Below are positions 1 to 7,950 of a stretch of 47,556 bases of DNA, one piece after another. Positions within the stretch are counted from its first letter, which is position 1. Each line of letters starts with the position of its first letter. This DNA comes from Dehalococcoidia bacterium (GTDB lineage: Bacteria > Chloroflexota > Dehalococcoidia > Lucifugimonadales > UBA1123): the NCBI GenBank assembly GCA_021295915.1, contig JAGWBK010000007.1, positions 40,298 through 87,853 of the forward strand, given 5' to 3'. The position numbers were made by a program, and so were the translations under genes. The notes under the pieces were generated by a model. It ran no database searches. It was not told the DNA's origin and saw only the letters and a list, made by a program, of their open reading frames with translations.

Positions 1-820
1 TGACTTCGCCCTTGGAGTTGGGTGTCCACGTGCCCATGGTGAACGGGCCTGAGCCGATCGGGACCAGCTTGACAGCATCAGCGCCAAGCGTATCGAAGGC
101 GGTCTTGCTGTCCAGGCGAACTGTCGTGTCGTTGATGTCGAACTCGCTGATCGGTATGCCCCAGAAGATGTCCGTTACCAGCGGAGCCTTCACGGTGTAG
201 TCGTCGATTGCCTCGGCCGGGCCGAAGGTGCCGCCGAGCTGCGCACCAATCGCGGCGCCCAGGCTGGGGTTCACCACGGCGTTCTGCCTGTTCATGTTCC
301 AGGCTACGTCGTGCGCGGTGATGTACCCAAAGTCCTGCCCTGCGAATGCCTCAGGAGTGTTGACCTTGAGGTCGTCGCGGATGACGAGGGTAAGCTCCGT
401 GCCAGCGTCGTTGATGCTCCATGACTCAGCCGCGAACGGCGTGAGCGGATCCACACCGTTGTGGACCAGCAGCTGGTCGAAGAAGCCCATCTGGATCTCG
501 CCCGGGCTTCCGCCGTAGGTCTGAACCTCGAAGTCGCCGAACTGTTCCGCAACTTCAGGTATTGCCATTGTGATCGTTATGTCCCGCTTCATTGCCATCG
601 CCGGGGCCGCGGCCGCGGCCGTCGGCTGGGCCGCCGGGGCCGCTGGTGCCGTTGTTGGGGCAGCGGCGGGCGCTGGTGCGGCCGGTGCCGTTGTTGGGGC
701 AGCGGCGGGCGCGGGTGCGGGTGCGGGCTCTTCTTCCTCAGCGCTACATGCTATCGTTAACAATGCAGCCATCAGAAGCATGGCCAGCACGACCGCGCTT
801 ATCTTACCTAAAGAACGCAT
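1..820 (-). CDS. ABC transporter substrate-binding lipoprotein, family 5 (peptide/nickel type), C-terminus cut by window edge
   Basis: The frame is open from an ATG at 820 to the window edge, giving about 273 residues with the C-terminal part missing. The start is supported by an AAGGAG ribosome-binding site 8 bases upstream. Residues 1-25 are a lipoprotein signal peptide ending in a lipobox (LLTIAC), so the protein should be anchored outside the membrane by a lipidated cysteine. A Glu-rich and then Ala/Pro/Thr-rich linker of about 50 residues follows. The folded part starts near residue 78 and resembles the first lobe of SBP_bac_5 proteins: a segment on the protein's target location, then 'AESWSINDAGTELTLVIRDD' and a later 'DYTVKAPL'. 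These match the family pattern of describing an unfolded substrate path and hydrogen-bonding strands. It would deliver peptides or similar solutes to an ABC importer whose permeases would lie to the left of the window. The family call is from motifs only. Confidence 0.82.
   Translation of the reverse strand, partial: MRSLGKISAVVLAMLLMAALLTIACSAEEEEPAPAPAPAAAPTTAPAAPAPAAAPTTAPAAPAAQPTAAAAAPAMAMKRDITITMAIPEVAEQFGDFEVQTYGGSPGEIQMGFFDQLLVHNGVDPLTPFAAESWSINDAGTELTLVIRDDLKVNTPEAFAGQDFGYITAHDVAWNMNRQNAVVNPSLGAAIGAQLGGTFGPAEAIDDYTVKAPLVTDIFWGIPISEFDINDTTVRLDSKTAFDTLGADAVKLVPIGSGPFTMGTWTPNSKGEV
645..712. repeat. 39-base tandem repeat coding the lipoprotein linker
   Basis: A 29-base block beginning GGTGCCGTTGTTGGGGCAGC occurs at 645-673 and identically at 684-712, a period of 39 bases or 13 codons. 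It encodes the repeated Ala/Pro/Thr linker of the substrate-binding lipoprotein. The identity at the DNA level, including third codon positions, points to recent slippage or duplication rather than selection on protein alone. Confidence 0.8.
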
Positions 821-876
821 ATGCTCTATCTCCTTCGTATCCCCCTAGACACGGTTTCCCATTATTGACGATTCAT

Positions 877-903
877 GTTGTAGGCTAGTGACTGATTTGT
901 CAA
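877..903 (-). promoter_or_regulatory. possible promoter of the substrate-binding lipoprotein gene
   Basis: On the minus strand a perfect TTGACA (898-903) is followed by TACAAC (877-882). The spacer is only 15 bases, shorter than the 16-18 preferred by the housekeeping sigma factor, so the -10 may instead be read one or two bases further on. It lies about 60 bases upstream of the start codon at 820. Confidence 0.4.
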
Positions 904-1050
904 GTCTGGGGAAGCTAAATTGCTAATGAAATCCACCGAACAACTAGCTTGCCGCTCTAGTAGCAACAATCATTACGTAGTCAGTGATTGGGGCTCGAGT
1001 GTAATTCGCACAATAGTGACGCATGTCGCGCGCAAGGGGAAGTGCAGAGT

Positions 1051-1551
1051 TTGACTAGGCTTCGAACGACAAGAGGCTTTCTGGATGCCATGCTACGTGA
1101 AGGTGGAGACATCGGCTTGGTGCTGCTTGCTCGAGGTCTGCTCGGCCTGGCTTGCTCTGCAATCAGCGGATTCGTAGTTTGGCTGGCAATTTGGTCGTAT
1201 GTTCATGGGCCTGCCCTCACGGGAAACACCTTTATTGTCACTCTGTCCCTTGTCATAGGGGTCCCTTCTGGGCTGATCACTGCTATTCTGTGGCACAATC
1301 TGGAGACCCCGCGCCGCATACGGTGGCTGTTTGCGTTAATTGCCCTGGGTGTGGCGATAGTGGCCCCGTATCTCGTCGTACTGATAAAGGGCGTCAATAC
1401 CTATTACGGCCTGTTCTTCGGAGTGCTCCGTCTTCCAGTCATAGACGTCTCCGACTCCCTGTACACCATGATTATCGCCTCTTCAGTGGCAGCCAACGCG
1501 GTTGCGGCAGTACTCGCGACCTACCGGATGTCCAAATACCGGGAGATCTGA
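1051..1551 (+). CDS. small four-helix membrane protein of unknown function
   Basis: I do not recognise the family. From the TTG at 1051 the product is 166 residues. That start has an AAGGGGAAG ribosome-binding site about 9 bases upstream, while the earlier in-frame TTG at 988 has none; an ATG at 1090 is also possible. Four hydrophobic segments are visible. The first runs through 'GLVLLARGLLGLACS' to 'VVWLAIW', followed by 'TFIVTLSLVIGVPSGL', 'WLFALIALGVAIVAPYLVVL', and a last one around 'MIIASSVAANAVAAVLA'. Short charged loops lie between them. The gene stands alone, divergent from the lipoprotein gene and about 80 bases before the nitronate monooxygenase, which has its own promoter. No catalytic motif is seen; a structural or transport accessory role is only a guess. 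Confidence 0.6.
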   Translation: MTRLRTTRGFLDAMLREGGDIGLVLLARGLLGLACSAISGFVVWLAIWSYVHGPALTGNTFIVTLSLVIGVPSGLITAILWHNLETPRRIRWLFALIALGVAIVAPYLVVLIKGVNTYYGLFFGVLRLPVIDVSDSLYTMIIASSVAANAVAAVLATYRMSKYREI

Positions 1552-1569
1552 GCGCCGCACTTCACTCGA

Positions 1570-1599
1570 TTGACACTCCTCCGAACTCAAACCTACAAT
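1570..1599 (+). promoter_or_regulatory. promoter of the nitronate monooxygenase gene
   Basis: TTGACA (1570-1575) is followed after 18 bases by TACAAT (1594-1599), close to the housekeeping sigma-70/SigA consensus. It predicts a transcript starting near 1606 with a 26-base leader before the ATG at 1632. Confidence 0.7.
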
Positions 1600-1631
1600 T
1601 CCGCTGATTCTGCACACTCTGGGAGCGTACA

Positions 1632-2762
1632 ATGGCCCGACCAGTCCTCAAGACCGCACTCTGCGACCTGCTGAACGTTGAGTACCCCATCTGCCTTGCC
1701 GGTATGGGGGGAAGATGGACCCCTCCCGAACTGGTAGCCGCCGTATCGAATGCTGGCGGTCTCGGGGTGATGGGAGGATCAGGCATACAGGTCGACGAGC
1801 TTCGTCAGCGCATCCGCAAGGTCAGAGAGCTGACAGACAAGCCCTTCGGCGTTGACCTGTTGCTTCCCGTTGTCACAGGCTCGGTCGAACGCGGGGGCAG
1901 TGATGGACAGCAGGAGTCCGAGGTCGACGCAGTCCGCAGGCAGTATCCCAGACACGCCGAGTTCGTCGACACGCTGATGGCGGAGTTCGGACTCGACCGG
2001 GTCGACCCACCTCCACCTCCCAAAGAAATTGGAATTGCCCTTGCCCGAAGCCAGGTAGACATGATCCTGGAAGAGGATGTGCAGGTCTTCGCGGCCGCAC
2101 TTGGAGACCCCGGCTGGATGGTGCCCCAGGCGCACGACAAGGGTGTGATTGTGATGGGACTCGCCGGCAGTGTCCGCAATGCCCAGCGCCAGATCGCCGC
2201 TGGAGTTGACATCGTTGTCGCGCAGGGCACTGAGGCCGGCGGACACACGGGACGAATCGCCACCATGCCACTGGTGCCGCAGATAGTCGACGCGATATCT
2301 CCGAAACCGGTCGTTGCAGCCGGGGGCATCGCCAATGGACGGGGTATAGTCGCATCACTAGCCCTGGGCGCTGAGGGAGCCTGGCTTGGTACCGCGTTCC
2401 TTGCAGCCAAGGAGTGCGGAATCTACCCGCAGCAGCAGCAGTCCATCATCAGAGGACGCTCCGAGGACTTCCAGATTTCAAGGTCATTCACGGGGAAGAC
2501 CGCACGCCAGTACCAAGGGCCGATTGTGCAGGCGTGGGCAGCGTCAGGGCTGGAACCGCTCGATATGCCGCTCCAGGGCGTTCTGATGTCCACTTTCAAC
2601 CAGGCAGCCGAGAAGGCCCAGCGTTACGACCTTGTCTTCAACCCGGCAGGGCAGGGTGCAGGCATGGTCAATGAGGCACGCCCAGCTGCCGACATCATGG
2701 CCGACCTAGTGGACGAGACCGTGTCAGTCTTGAACGAGGTGAAAGAGCGCGTGACGATCTAG
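1632..2762 (+). CDS. nitronate monooxygenase (2-nitropropane dioxygenase family)
   Basis: A 376-residue FMN-dependent TIM-barrel enzyme. Members oxidise alkyl nitronates such as propionate 3-nitronate with oxygen; many environmental homologues have other or unknown substrates. The N-terminus 'YPICLAGMGG' and 'AAVSNAGGLGVMG' (residues 19-48) is the usual FMN-barrel opening. The catalytic-histidine motif 'EAGGH' is at 201-205, and the phosphate-binding pair 'AAGGIANG' (229-236) and 'GAEGAWLGTAF' (246-256) is intact. An extra Pro-rich loop (PPPPPKEIG, about 126-134) sits between the first strands and the core. The ATG at 1632 has GGGAG upstream and a good promoter at 1570-1599. The gene faces the CoA transferase gene, with 9 bases between the two stop codons. 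Related bacteria often carry several such paralogues, so the exact substrate should not be assumed. Confidence 0.88.
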   Translation: MARPVLKTALCDLLNVEYPICLAGMGGRWTPPELVAAVSNAGGLGVMGGSGIQVDELRQRIRKVRELTDKPFGVDLLLPVVTGSVERGGSDGQQESEVDAVRRQYPRHAEFVDTLMAEFGLDRVDPPPPPKEIGIALARSQVDMILEEDVQVFAAALGDPGWMVPQAHDKGVIVMGLAGSVRNAQRQIAAGVDIVVAQGTEAGGHTGRIATMPLVPQIVDAISPKPVVAAGGIANGRGIVASLALGAEGAWLGTAFLAAKECGIYPQQQQSIIRGRSEDFQISRSFTGKTARQYQGPIVQAWAASGLEPLDMPLQGVLMSTFNQAAEKAQRYDLVFNPAGQGAGMVNEARPAADIMADLVDETVSVLNEVKERVTI

Positions 2763-2771
2763 GTGCAGAGG

Positions 2772-3968
2772 CTAGACGATTACGCCCTGCTCCCGGAGCG
2801 TCGGCAATTCCTCCGGCGATACACCGAACATCTCTGTCAGTAGCTCGTCTGTGTGCTCGGAGTATTGGGGCGCAGCTTCGACCGTGACTGGCGACTTCTC
2901 CAGTTTCACCGGACAGCCAATCATCCGATAGTCGCCCCGGTCCGAGTCCTCCACCGTCACCAGCATTTCGCGTGCTTCCAGGTGCTCGTTCTCCAGCACT
3001 TCGAGCGGAGTCAGGACCGGTCCGCACCACGCTCCGGCCGCGGCGAGCGTCTTGAACGCCTCCGTCTTGGAGCGCTGCATCGTCCACTCCTCGATAACGG
3101 CCAGGATCTCGTCCGCGTGCTGACCCTGGAACTCGGCCTCAGAGTATCGTTCATCCGCAAGCAGGTCCTCGCGACCGATGAGCGCTAGGATCAGTTCCAG
3201 CATCGCTCCCCGGACGTTGATCATCACGTAGTCGTCCGGTCCGCCTGGCGCGCATCTGAACACCTGTGGAACGGCGCTCCATCCACGCGTACCCGGTCGG
3301 CCTCCCCACTCACCCTTGCCCAGGGGGTGGATCATGCTGATGCGCATCAGGTTCAGCACGCCGTCCTGCATCGACACTTCTACCTTCTGCCCCTCACCAG
3401 TGTTGTCTCTCTGCCTGAGCGCGGCCAGGATGCCGATAGCCATGTGCAGGCCCGTACCAGAGTCGCCGGCACCAACTCCGACCGACATCGGAGGACCGTC
3501 CGGGTAGCCCGTTACGGCCATCAGTCCTGCCGTAGCCTGCGCAGCTAGTTCGTAAGACTTGTAGTCTGAGTATGGTCCCCAGGTGCCGAAACCCTTGATC
3601 GTGGCGTAGATTACACCCGGATTGATCTCCTTAAGACGATCGTAACTGAACCCCAGGCGCTCCATTACGCCATTAGAGAAATTCTCCAGTACCACGTCCG
3701 CCCACTCGACCAGCTTCGTGAAGATCTCGCGTCCCCGCTCGGTCTTAAGATTCAGCGTGATGGCACGTTTGTTGCCGTTGAAGATCGTGAAGTAGACGCT
3801 GTCCTGGTCGTCCCGCGCGGCGAGTTCCCAGCGTGTACTGTCGCCACCTGTGGTGTCCTCGACCTTGATTACGTCGGCTCCCAGGAAGCCCAGGAGCTGA
3901 GCGCACGATGGCCCAGCCTGCACCCGGCTCAGATCTACGATTTTGACTCCGGCGAGTGCCTTGTCCAT
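2772..3968 (-). CDS. CaiB/BaiF family class III CoA transferase
   Basis: A 398-residue enzyme that moves CoA between carboxylic acids through an aspartyl-CoA thioester intermediate. The N-terminal 'VKIVDLSRVQAGP' and 'LGADVIKVE' (about 8-37) are family hallmarks. The catalytic Asp is D169 in 'GVGAGDSGTG', the same position as in formyl-CoA transferase. Length agrees with the family (about 390-430). I chose the ATG at 3968 because an AGGAG lies 7 bases upstream; a TTG immediately before it (3971) is the alternative. Nothing in the sequence fixes the acid substrate; homologues act on oxalate, carnitine, succinate/hydroxy acids or bile acids. It probably works with the crotonase-type and ferredoxin-dependent enzymes elsewhere in the window in CoA-ester metabolism (inference). 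Confidence 0.9.
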   Translation of the reverse strand: MDKALAGVKIVDLSRVQAGPSCAQLLGFLGADVIKVEDTTGGDSTRWELAARDDQDSVYFTIFNGNKRAITLNLKTERGREIFTKLVEWADVVLENFSNGVMERLGFSYDRLKEINPGVIYATIKGFGTWGPYSDYKSYELAAQATAGLMAVTGYPDGPPMSVGVGAGDSGTGLHMAIGILAALRQRDNTGEGQKVEVSMQDGVLNLMRISMIHPLGKGEWGGRPGTRGWSAVPQVFRCAPGGPDDYVMINVRGAMLELILALIGREDLLADERYSEAEFQGQHADEILAVIEEWTMQRSKTEAFKTLAAAGAWCGPVLTPLEVLENEHLEAREMLVTVEDSDRGDYRMIGCPVKLEKSPVTVEAAPQYSEHTDELLTEMFGVSPEELPTLREQGVIV

Positions 3969-4025
3969 CAATGTGCTCCTATCAGTTTTTGCCTGTTAGT
4001 TCTCTCGTGAAGTCGAATTGTAGCA

Positions 4026-4976
4026 TCAGCCCCCGAGTACGGAGCCGATGAAGTCACGCTGACCTCGTGCGAAGTCCGCGGACCTGGACCTGGGACGACC
4101 CTCCAATTGGACTTCCAGCAGTTTCAGAGCACCCGCGCCGGTTGAGACGAGCACTCGATCTCCCTGATCGATACACACTGTGCCCGGTTCGGCCTGACAG
4201 TCTTCTGGAATGACCTTACCTCGCAAGACCTTTAGCGTACTGCCGTTCCAGGAAGTGAAGGTTCCTGGCCAGGGAGTGAACGCCCTGATCCTGCGCTCAA
4301 TCTCGATCGCTGACTCTGACCAGTCTATGAGGCCGTCTTCGCGTTTCAGGAGCCGCGTAATCGTCGCCTCATGGTCGTCCTGGCTGGACGGGGTGATATT
4401 TCCGCTGACCCACTCGTCGAGGGTCTGTACCAGAAGATCGGCTCCAAGATCGAAGAGTCGATTTGTCAGCTTGTCAGATGTCTCGTCATTACCGATGACA
4501 ACACTCTCTTGGGCCAGAAGGGGCCCGGTGTCCATTCCCTCGTCAAGGAGCATGATGGTGACGCCACTCGTCTCTTCTCCTTCGAGGATCGCTGAGATTA
4601 CAGGCGATGGGCCCCGGAACTTAGGCAGCAGGGACGGATGGATGTTCAAGCATCCATACTCGGGAGTCTCCAGCACGACCTTCGGGAGGAACAGCCCGTA
4701 TGCGGCGACAACGATAGCGTCCGCTTCCAGTGCAGCGAGCTGATCACATGCCTCTGGACTGTTCCTGAGCGACGCAGGCTGGAAAACCGGCAGGTTGTGC
4801 TGCTCGGCAAACTCCTTCACCGGAGAGGGCCTGAGCCTTCGGCCCCTGCCGGCTCGCCTGTCCGGTTGAGTGAACACGCCGACGACATCGTGCCCGCGCC
4901 TGAGCAGGGCATCCAGCGACGGTACCGCAAAGGCCGGCGTGCCCATGAACACAACTCTGAGTATTGGATAGCTCAC
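4026..4976 (-). CDS. fmt: methionyl-tRNA formyltransferase
   Basis: 316 residues. It transfers a formyl group from 10-formyltetrahydrofolate to Met-tRNA(fMet) for translation initiation. The N-terminal 'VVFMGTPAFAVPSLDALL' is the standard opening. The active site is complete: N111 and H113 in 'NIHPSLLPKFRG', and D149 in 'LLDEGMDTGPLL'. The C-terminal OB-fold part ('IRAFTPWPGTF', then a smaller barrel) is present, so it is full-length. Its ATG overlaps the stop of the DUF192 gene by 4 bases, making it the last gene of a minus-strand operon mutS2 - DUF192 - fmt. Unusually, the peptide deformylase that often neighbours fmt is absent here. Confidence 0.96.
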   Translation of the reverse strand: MSYPILRVVFMGTPAFAVPSLDALLRRGHDVVGVFTQPDRRAGRGRRLRPSPVKEFAEQHNLPVFQPASLRNSPEACDQLAALEADAIVVAAYGLFLPKVVLETPEYGCLNIHPSLLPKFRGPSPVISAILEGEETSGVTIMLLDEGMDTGPLLAQESVVIGNDETSDKLTNRLFDLGADLLVQTLDEWVSGNITPSSQDDHEATITRLLKREDGLIDWSESAIEIERRIRAFTPWPGTFTSWNGSTLKVLRGKVIPEDCQAEPGTVCIDQGDRVLVSTGAGALKLLEVQLEGRPRSRSADFARGQRDFIGSVLGG

Positions 4977-5449
4977 TGGCAGCCAACTCCAGACACGTCT
5001 ATGCCTTCAAAACGCACGGGGTCGCCAACCTGGATACCCAATTCGGCGACTTTCCCAGCGTTGATCTCGAGCACATACCTGACAGGACTGCCGGGCCGGT
5101 AGGTTGGAAGGGACCCGGAGGCCGTTCCTTGCGGCGGGGGAGGCACATCGGTGTGTAGGTCCACCACGCTGCAGTTGTCTCCTATCCACACGAAATCCAG
5201 CGGAATCAGCATCTCCTTCATCCAGAAGCTTGGAGTTCTGGCTGAATCATAGACGAAGAGCATACCAGTCGAGTCCGGGAGACTCTCCCGGCCGGACAAT
5301 CCGCGACTGCGCTCCTGGGATGTCGCCGCAATCTCCACTTCAAACCACGAGGCACCTATTGCGACAGCTGGTCCACTCGGCCCACTCGAATCAGCACATG
5401 CAATGCCTATTAGTACGCCGAGTGAGATGGCAACTTGGACCAGGGACAC
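4973..5449 (-). CDS. DUF192 family lipoprotein
   Basis: 158 residues starting at GTG. The first 18 residues form a lipoprotein signal peptide with lipobox 'LIGIAC', so the product is expected outside the membrane. The rest is one DUF192 domain: 'FEVEIAATSQERSRGLSGR', 'GMLFVYD', 'SFWMKEMLIPLDFVWI' and 'VRYVLEINAGKVAELGIQVGD'. These are the conserved blocks of this small beta-barrel family, whose function is not established. No convincing ribosome-binding site precedes the start, which lies only 12 bases after the mutS2 stop, so translation is probably coupled. It overlaps fmt by 4 bases. Confidence 0.87.
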   Translation of the reverse strand: MSLVQVAISLGVLIGIACADSSGPSGPAVAIGASWFEVEIAATSQERSRGLSGRESLPDSTGMLFVYDSARTPSFWMKEMLIPLDFVWIGDNCSVVDLHTDVPPPPQGTASGSLPTYRPGSPVRYVLEINAGKVAELGIQVGDPVRFEGIDVSGVGCQ

Positions 5450-5461
5450 GTTAGCTGTTGT

Positions 5462-7882
5462 TCACGCCATCTGGACCCAGGTCGCGCCGTTGCCGCCACG
5501 CTCCCTGGGCTCAGGTCCAAAGTCGCTGACCGACCGATGGTAACGAAGGTGGTCACGTACCACATTTCTCAGCACGCCTGAGCCGCGTCCGTGGATCACC
5601 CTTAGCTTGGAGGCTCCATCGAGAATGGCGCGATCCAGGAATTCGTCCAGGTTAACCTGCGCGTCAGCTGCTCGCATTCCCCGGATGTCCAGCTCGATGC
5701 TCTGCATAGGCGGTGAGACATCCGTCGTCACGCGAGGAGTGTCTGCTTCAGGGTCATCGTCATGGTCACTGTCCACTCGCGACAGCCTGTGAAGGTCGAC
5801 GGTTACTCGCACTCGGCCTATGCTGACCTCCGCCTCGTCGCTCTGCCGGTGTATCTCAACGATCTCTCCGGTGAGGTTCATGCCCCTGACGAACACCTTG
5901 TCCCCCTCTTGCAGGGGACGAGACACAGGCTGCACCCGCTGTACCGGGGCCCTCTCGGGGACTTCGACGGAGGCCAGGTCGCGGCGAATACGCTCCACAC
6001 GGTCATACGTCGGAGGAGGACTGCCGCCCGCCACTGCTGGGACTCCCCATCGCAGCGACGCCTCGGCGCCGTCGAGTCTTCGGCTTATCTCCTGGAACCG
6101 CTGAAGGATGCTCCTCCGGGTGGACTCCATCAGGTCGTCCCTGTGATTGACAAGAAAGTCGACCTGCTTCTCCAACTCCTCACGCAGCGACTCCACCTCG
6201 GCACGTGCTTTGGAAGCCTCCTCGACGTTTGTCAGTAGCTGCTGTCGCTCGCGCTGCAGTTCGGTCAACCAGTCCTCGAACAGCAGGTGCTGCGGCTCGA
6301 TGAGGTTTCGAGCCTCCTCCAGGATTTCACTCGGAAGCCCCAGGCGCTCCGCAACCGCCATCGCGTAGCTCCTGCCAGGCGTTCCTATGGTCATTTCGTA
6401 GGTCGGCGCCAGCGTGTCCGGGTCGAGCTGGAAGCTCGCGTTCAACATGCCGTCCGATGTGTCGGCGAAAGCGGCCACGCTCCTGTGGTGGGTTGTCACT
6501 ATCGTTGCCGCTCCGCTGTTCGCCAGGTGTGAAATCACCGCCTTTGCCAGGGCTGAACCCTCTTCCGGGTCGGTGCTGGTACCCAACTCATCGAGCAGGA
6601 CGAGCGACTGTGGTCCCGCATGGCGGAGAATCTTCCCTACGTTGAGGATGTGCGACCCGAACGTCGATACGGAGTCCGAGATGCTCTGCTGGTCGCCGAT
6701 GTCCGCGAAAACGCCATCGAACACCGGCAGCGCGCTACCTTCATCGGCGGGCACTCTCAGACCCGACTGGTGCATCAGCGCTGCCAGCCCCGCGGTCTTC
6801 ATTGCGACAGTCTTTCCCCCTGTGTTTGGTCCGGTTATCACGAGTGCTGACCAGTCGGGCCCTATGTGGGCCGTCAGCGGCACGACGTCGTCTTCCAGCA
6901 GCGGATGCCTCGCTCGGATGAGTCGGAGTCGTTGTCCAGCCGCAGCTGTGGCAGGGGTGACCGCGTCCAGTCGCCTGCTGTACCTGGCCCGCGCAAGTGC
7001 GAGGTCAAGTTTTGCCGTGGTCCGGTTGGCAATCCTGATGTCGTCAGCAACAGCGCCTACGAGAGTCGACAGGTCCCGGAGCACGCGAGTGACCTCTCGC
7101 TCCTCTTCCAGGGCCAGCTCACGCCAGTCGTTGCAGAGTTCAACGGTCGTGAAAGGCTCAACGAACACCGTTGCGCCGGTATTTGACGCATCGTGGACGA
7201 TGCCTGCAACGCGATGCCGCCTGTCAGCCCTCACGGGTACGACGAGTCTGTCTCCCCGTACCGAGATTATCGGCTCCTGGAGAGCGTCCCTACCGGTATT
7301 CGAGCCGATGAACTGCTGCAGCGCCTCTGTGACACGTTCGTGGGCTGATCGCACCTGGCTTCGCAGTGCTCGCAGGGATGGAGTAGCGTCGTCCGCAACA
7401 TCGCCCCTGACATTGATCTTCGAGCGTATCTGCCGTCGCAGCTCTCTGAGATCGGGAATCACGCTGGCCAGGTCCGCCATAAGTGGCGCTATCCGACTGG
7501 CCCTCGAGATCGAGTTTCGAGCCCTGCTGTGCACCTCCAGCGATCCGGCGACTGCCAGAAGTTCCCCGCCGCTGAGTATGCCTCCGAGGGCAGCTCGCGT
7601 TACAAGCTCGGTGGTGTCTGAGTCCGAATCCAGACTCAGGTCGTCGATCTCCTCAAGCAGTGCGCAGGCGTCGGCAGTTTCGTCCTGGAGTCTCCCAACT
7701 TCGTGTGGGTCGAAAGACGGCTCTATCTCAAGAGCAAGTCGTCTGGCTTCGTGGAACGTGGTCTGGTCAGCGAGCCGTAGGCGTATCTCATCGAAGTCCA
7801 GGAGGCTGAGTGCAGACGCGCGCAGGTCTTCAAGCTCGGCGGCCTGATCACTCTCCGACTCAGGGGTATTCAAGGGATGCAA
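5462..7882 (-). CDS. mutS2: MutS2 family ATPase with Smr nuclease domain
   Basis: 806 residues, the usual MutS2 length. MutS2 proteins bind branched DNA and, in some species, split collided ribosomes; they lack the mismatch-reading domain of MutS. The order seen is an alpha-helical core and clamp (about 1-320), then an ATPase with Walker A 'GPNTGGKT' at 351-358 and Walker B/D-loop 'LVLLDELGTSTDPEEGSALA' at about 426-445. A long charged coiled coil follows (about 520-600), then a small MutS2 C-terminal beta domain ('GDKVFVRGMNLTGEIVEI'), and finally an Smr domain (about 729-806). The Smr domain carries 'LDIRGMRAADA' and the 'VIHGRGSGVLR' motif needed for nuclease activity. It is the first gene of the operon continuing into DUF192 and fmt. 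Confidence 0.95.
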   Translation of the reverse strand: MHPLNTPESESDQAAELEDLRASALSLLDFDEIRLRLADQTTFHEARRLALEIEPSFDPHEVGRLQDETADACALLEEIDDLSLDSDSDTTELVTRAALGGILSGGELLAVAGSLEVHSRARNSISRASRIAPLMADLASVIPDLRELRRQIRSKINVRGDVADDATPSLRALRSQVRSAHERVTEALQQFIGSNTGRDALQEPIISVRGDRLVVPVRADRRHRVAGIVHDASNTGATVFVEPFTTVELCNDWRELALEEEREVTRVLRDLSTLVGAVADDIRIANRTTAKLDLALARARYSRRLDAVTPATAAAGQRLRLIRARHPLLEDDVVPLTAHIGPDWSALVITGPNTGGKTVAMKTAGLAALMHQSGLRVPADEGSALPVFDGVFADIGDQQSISDSVSTFGSHILNVGKILRHAGPQSLVLLDELGTSTDPEEGSALAKAVISHLANSGAATIVTTHHRSVAAFADTSDGMLNASFQLDPDTLAPTYEMTIGTPGRSYAMAVAERLGLPSEILEEARNLIEPQHLLFEDWLTELQRERQQLLTNVEEASKARAEVESLREELEKQVDFLVNHRDDLMESTRRSILQRFQEISRRLDGAEASLRWGVPAVAGGSPPPTYDRVERIRRDLASVEVPERAPVQRVQPVSRPLQEGDKVFVRGMNLTGEIVEIHRQSDEAEVSIGRVRVTVDLHRLSRVDSDHDDDPEADTPRVTTDVSPPMQSIELDIRGMRAADAQVNLDEFLDRAILDGASKLRVIHGRGSGVLRNVVRDHLRYHRSVSDFGPEPRERGGNGATWVQMA

Positions 7883-7950
7883 CGGCGTGAGTCAACTCCA
7901 CCGCCAATTGTAGCAGGTGCTGACTACGGCAAAGCACACAGATACCAGCT

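Noticed and set aside
6414-7847. 477-codon open frame on the plus strand
   Set aside because: It lies entirely opposite mutS2, is Ser/Arg/Ala-rich with no domain, and is explained by the codon bias of the real gene.
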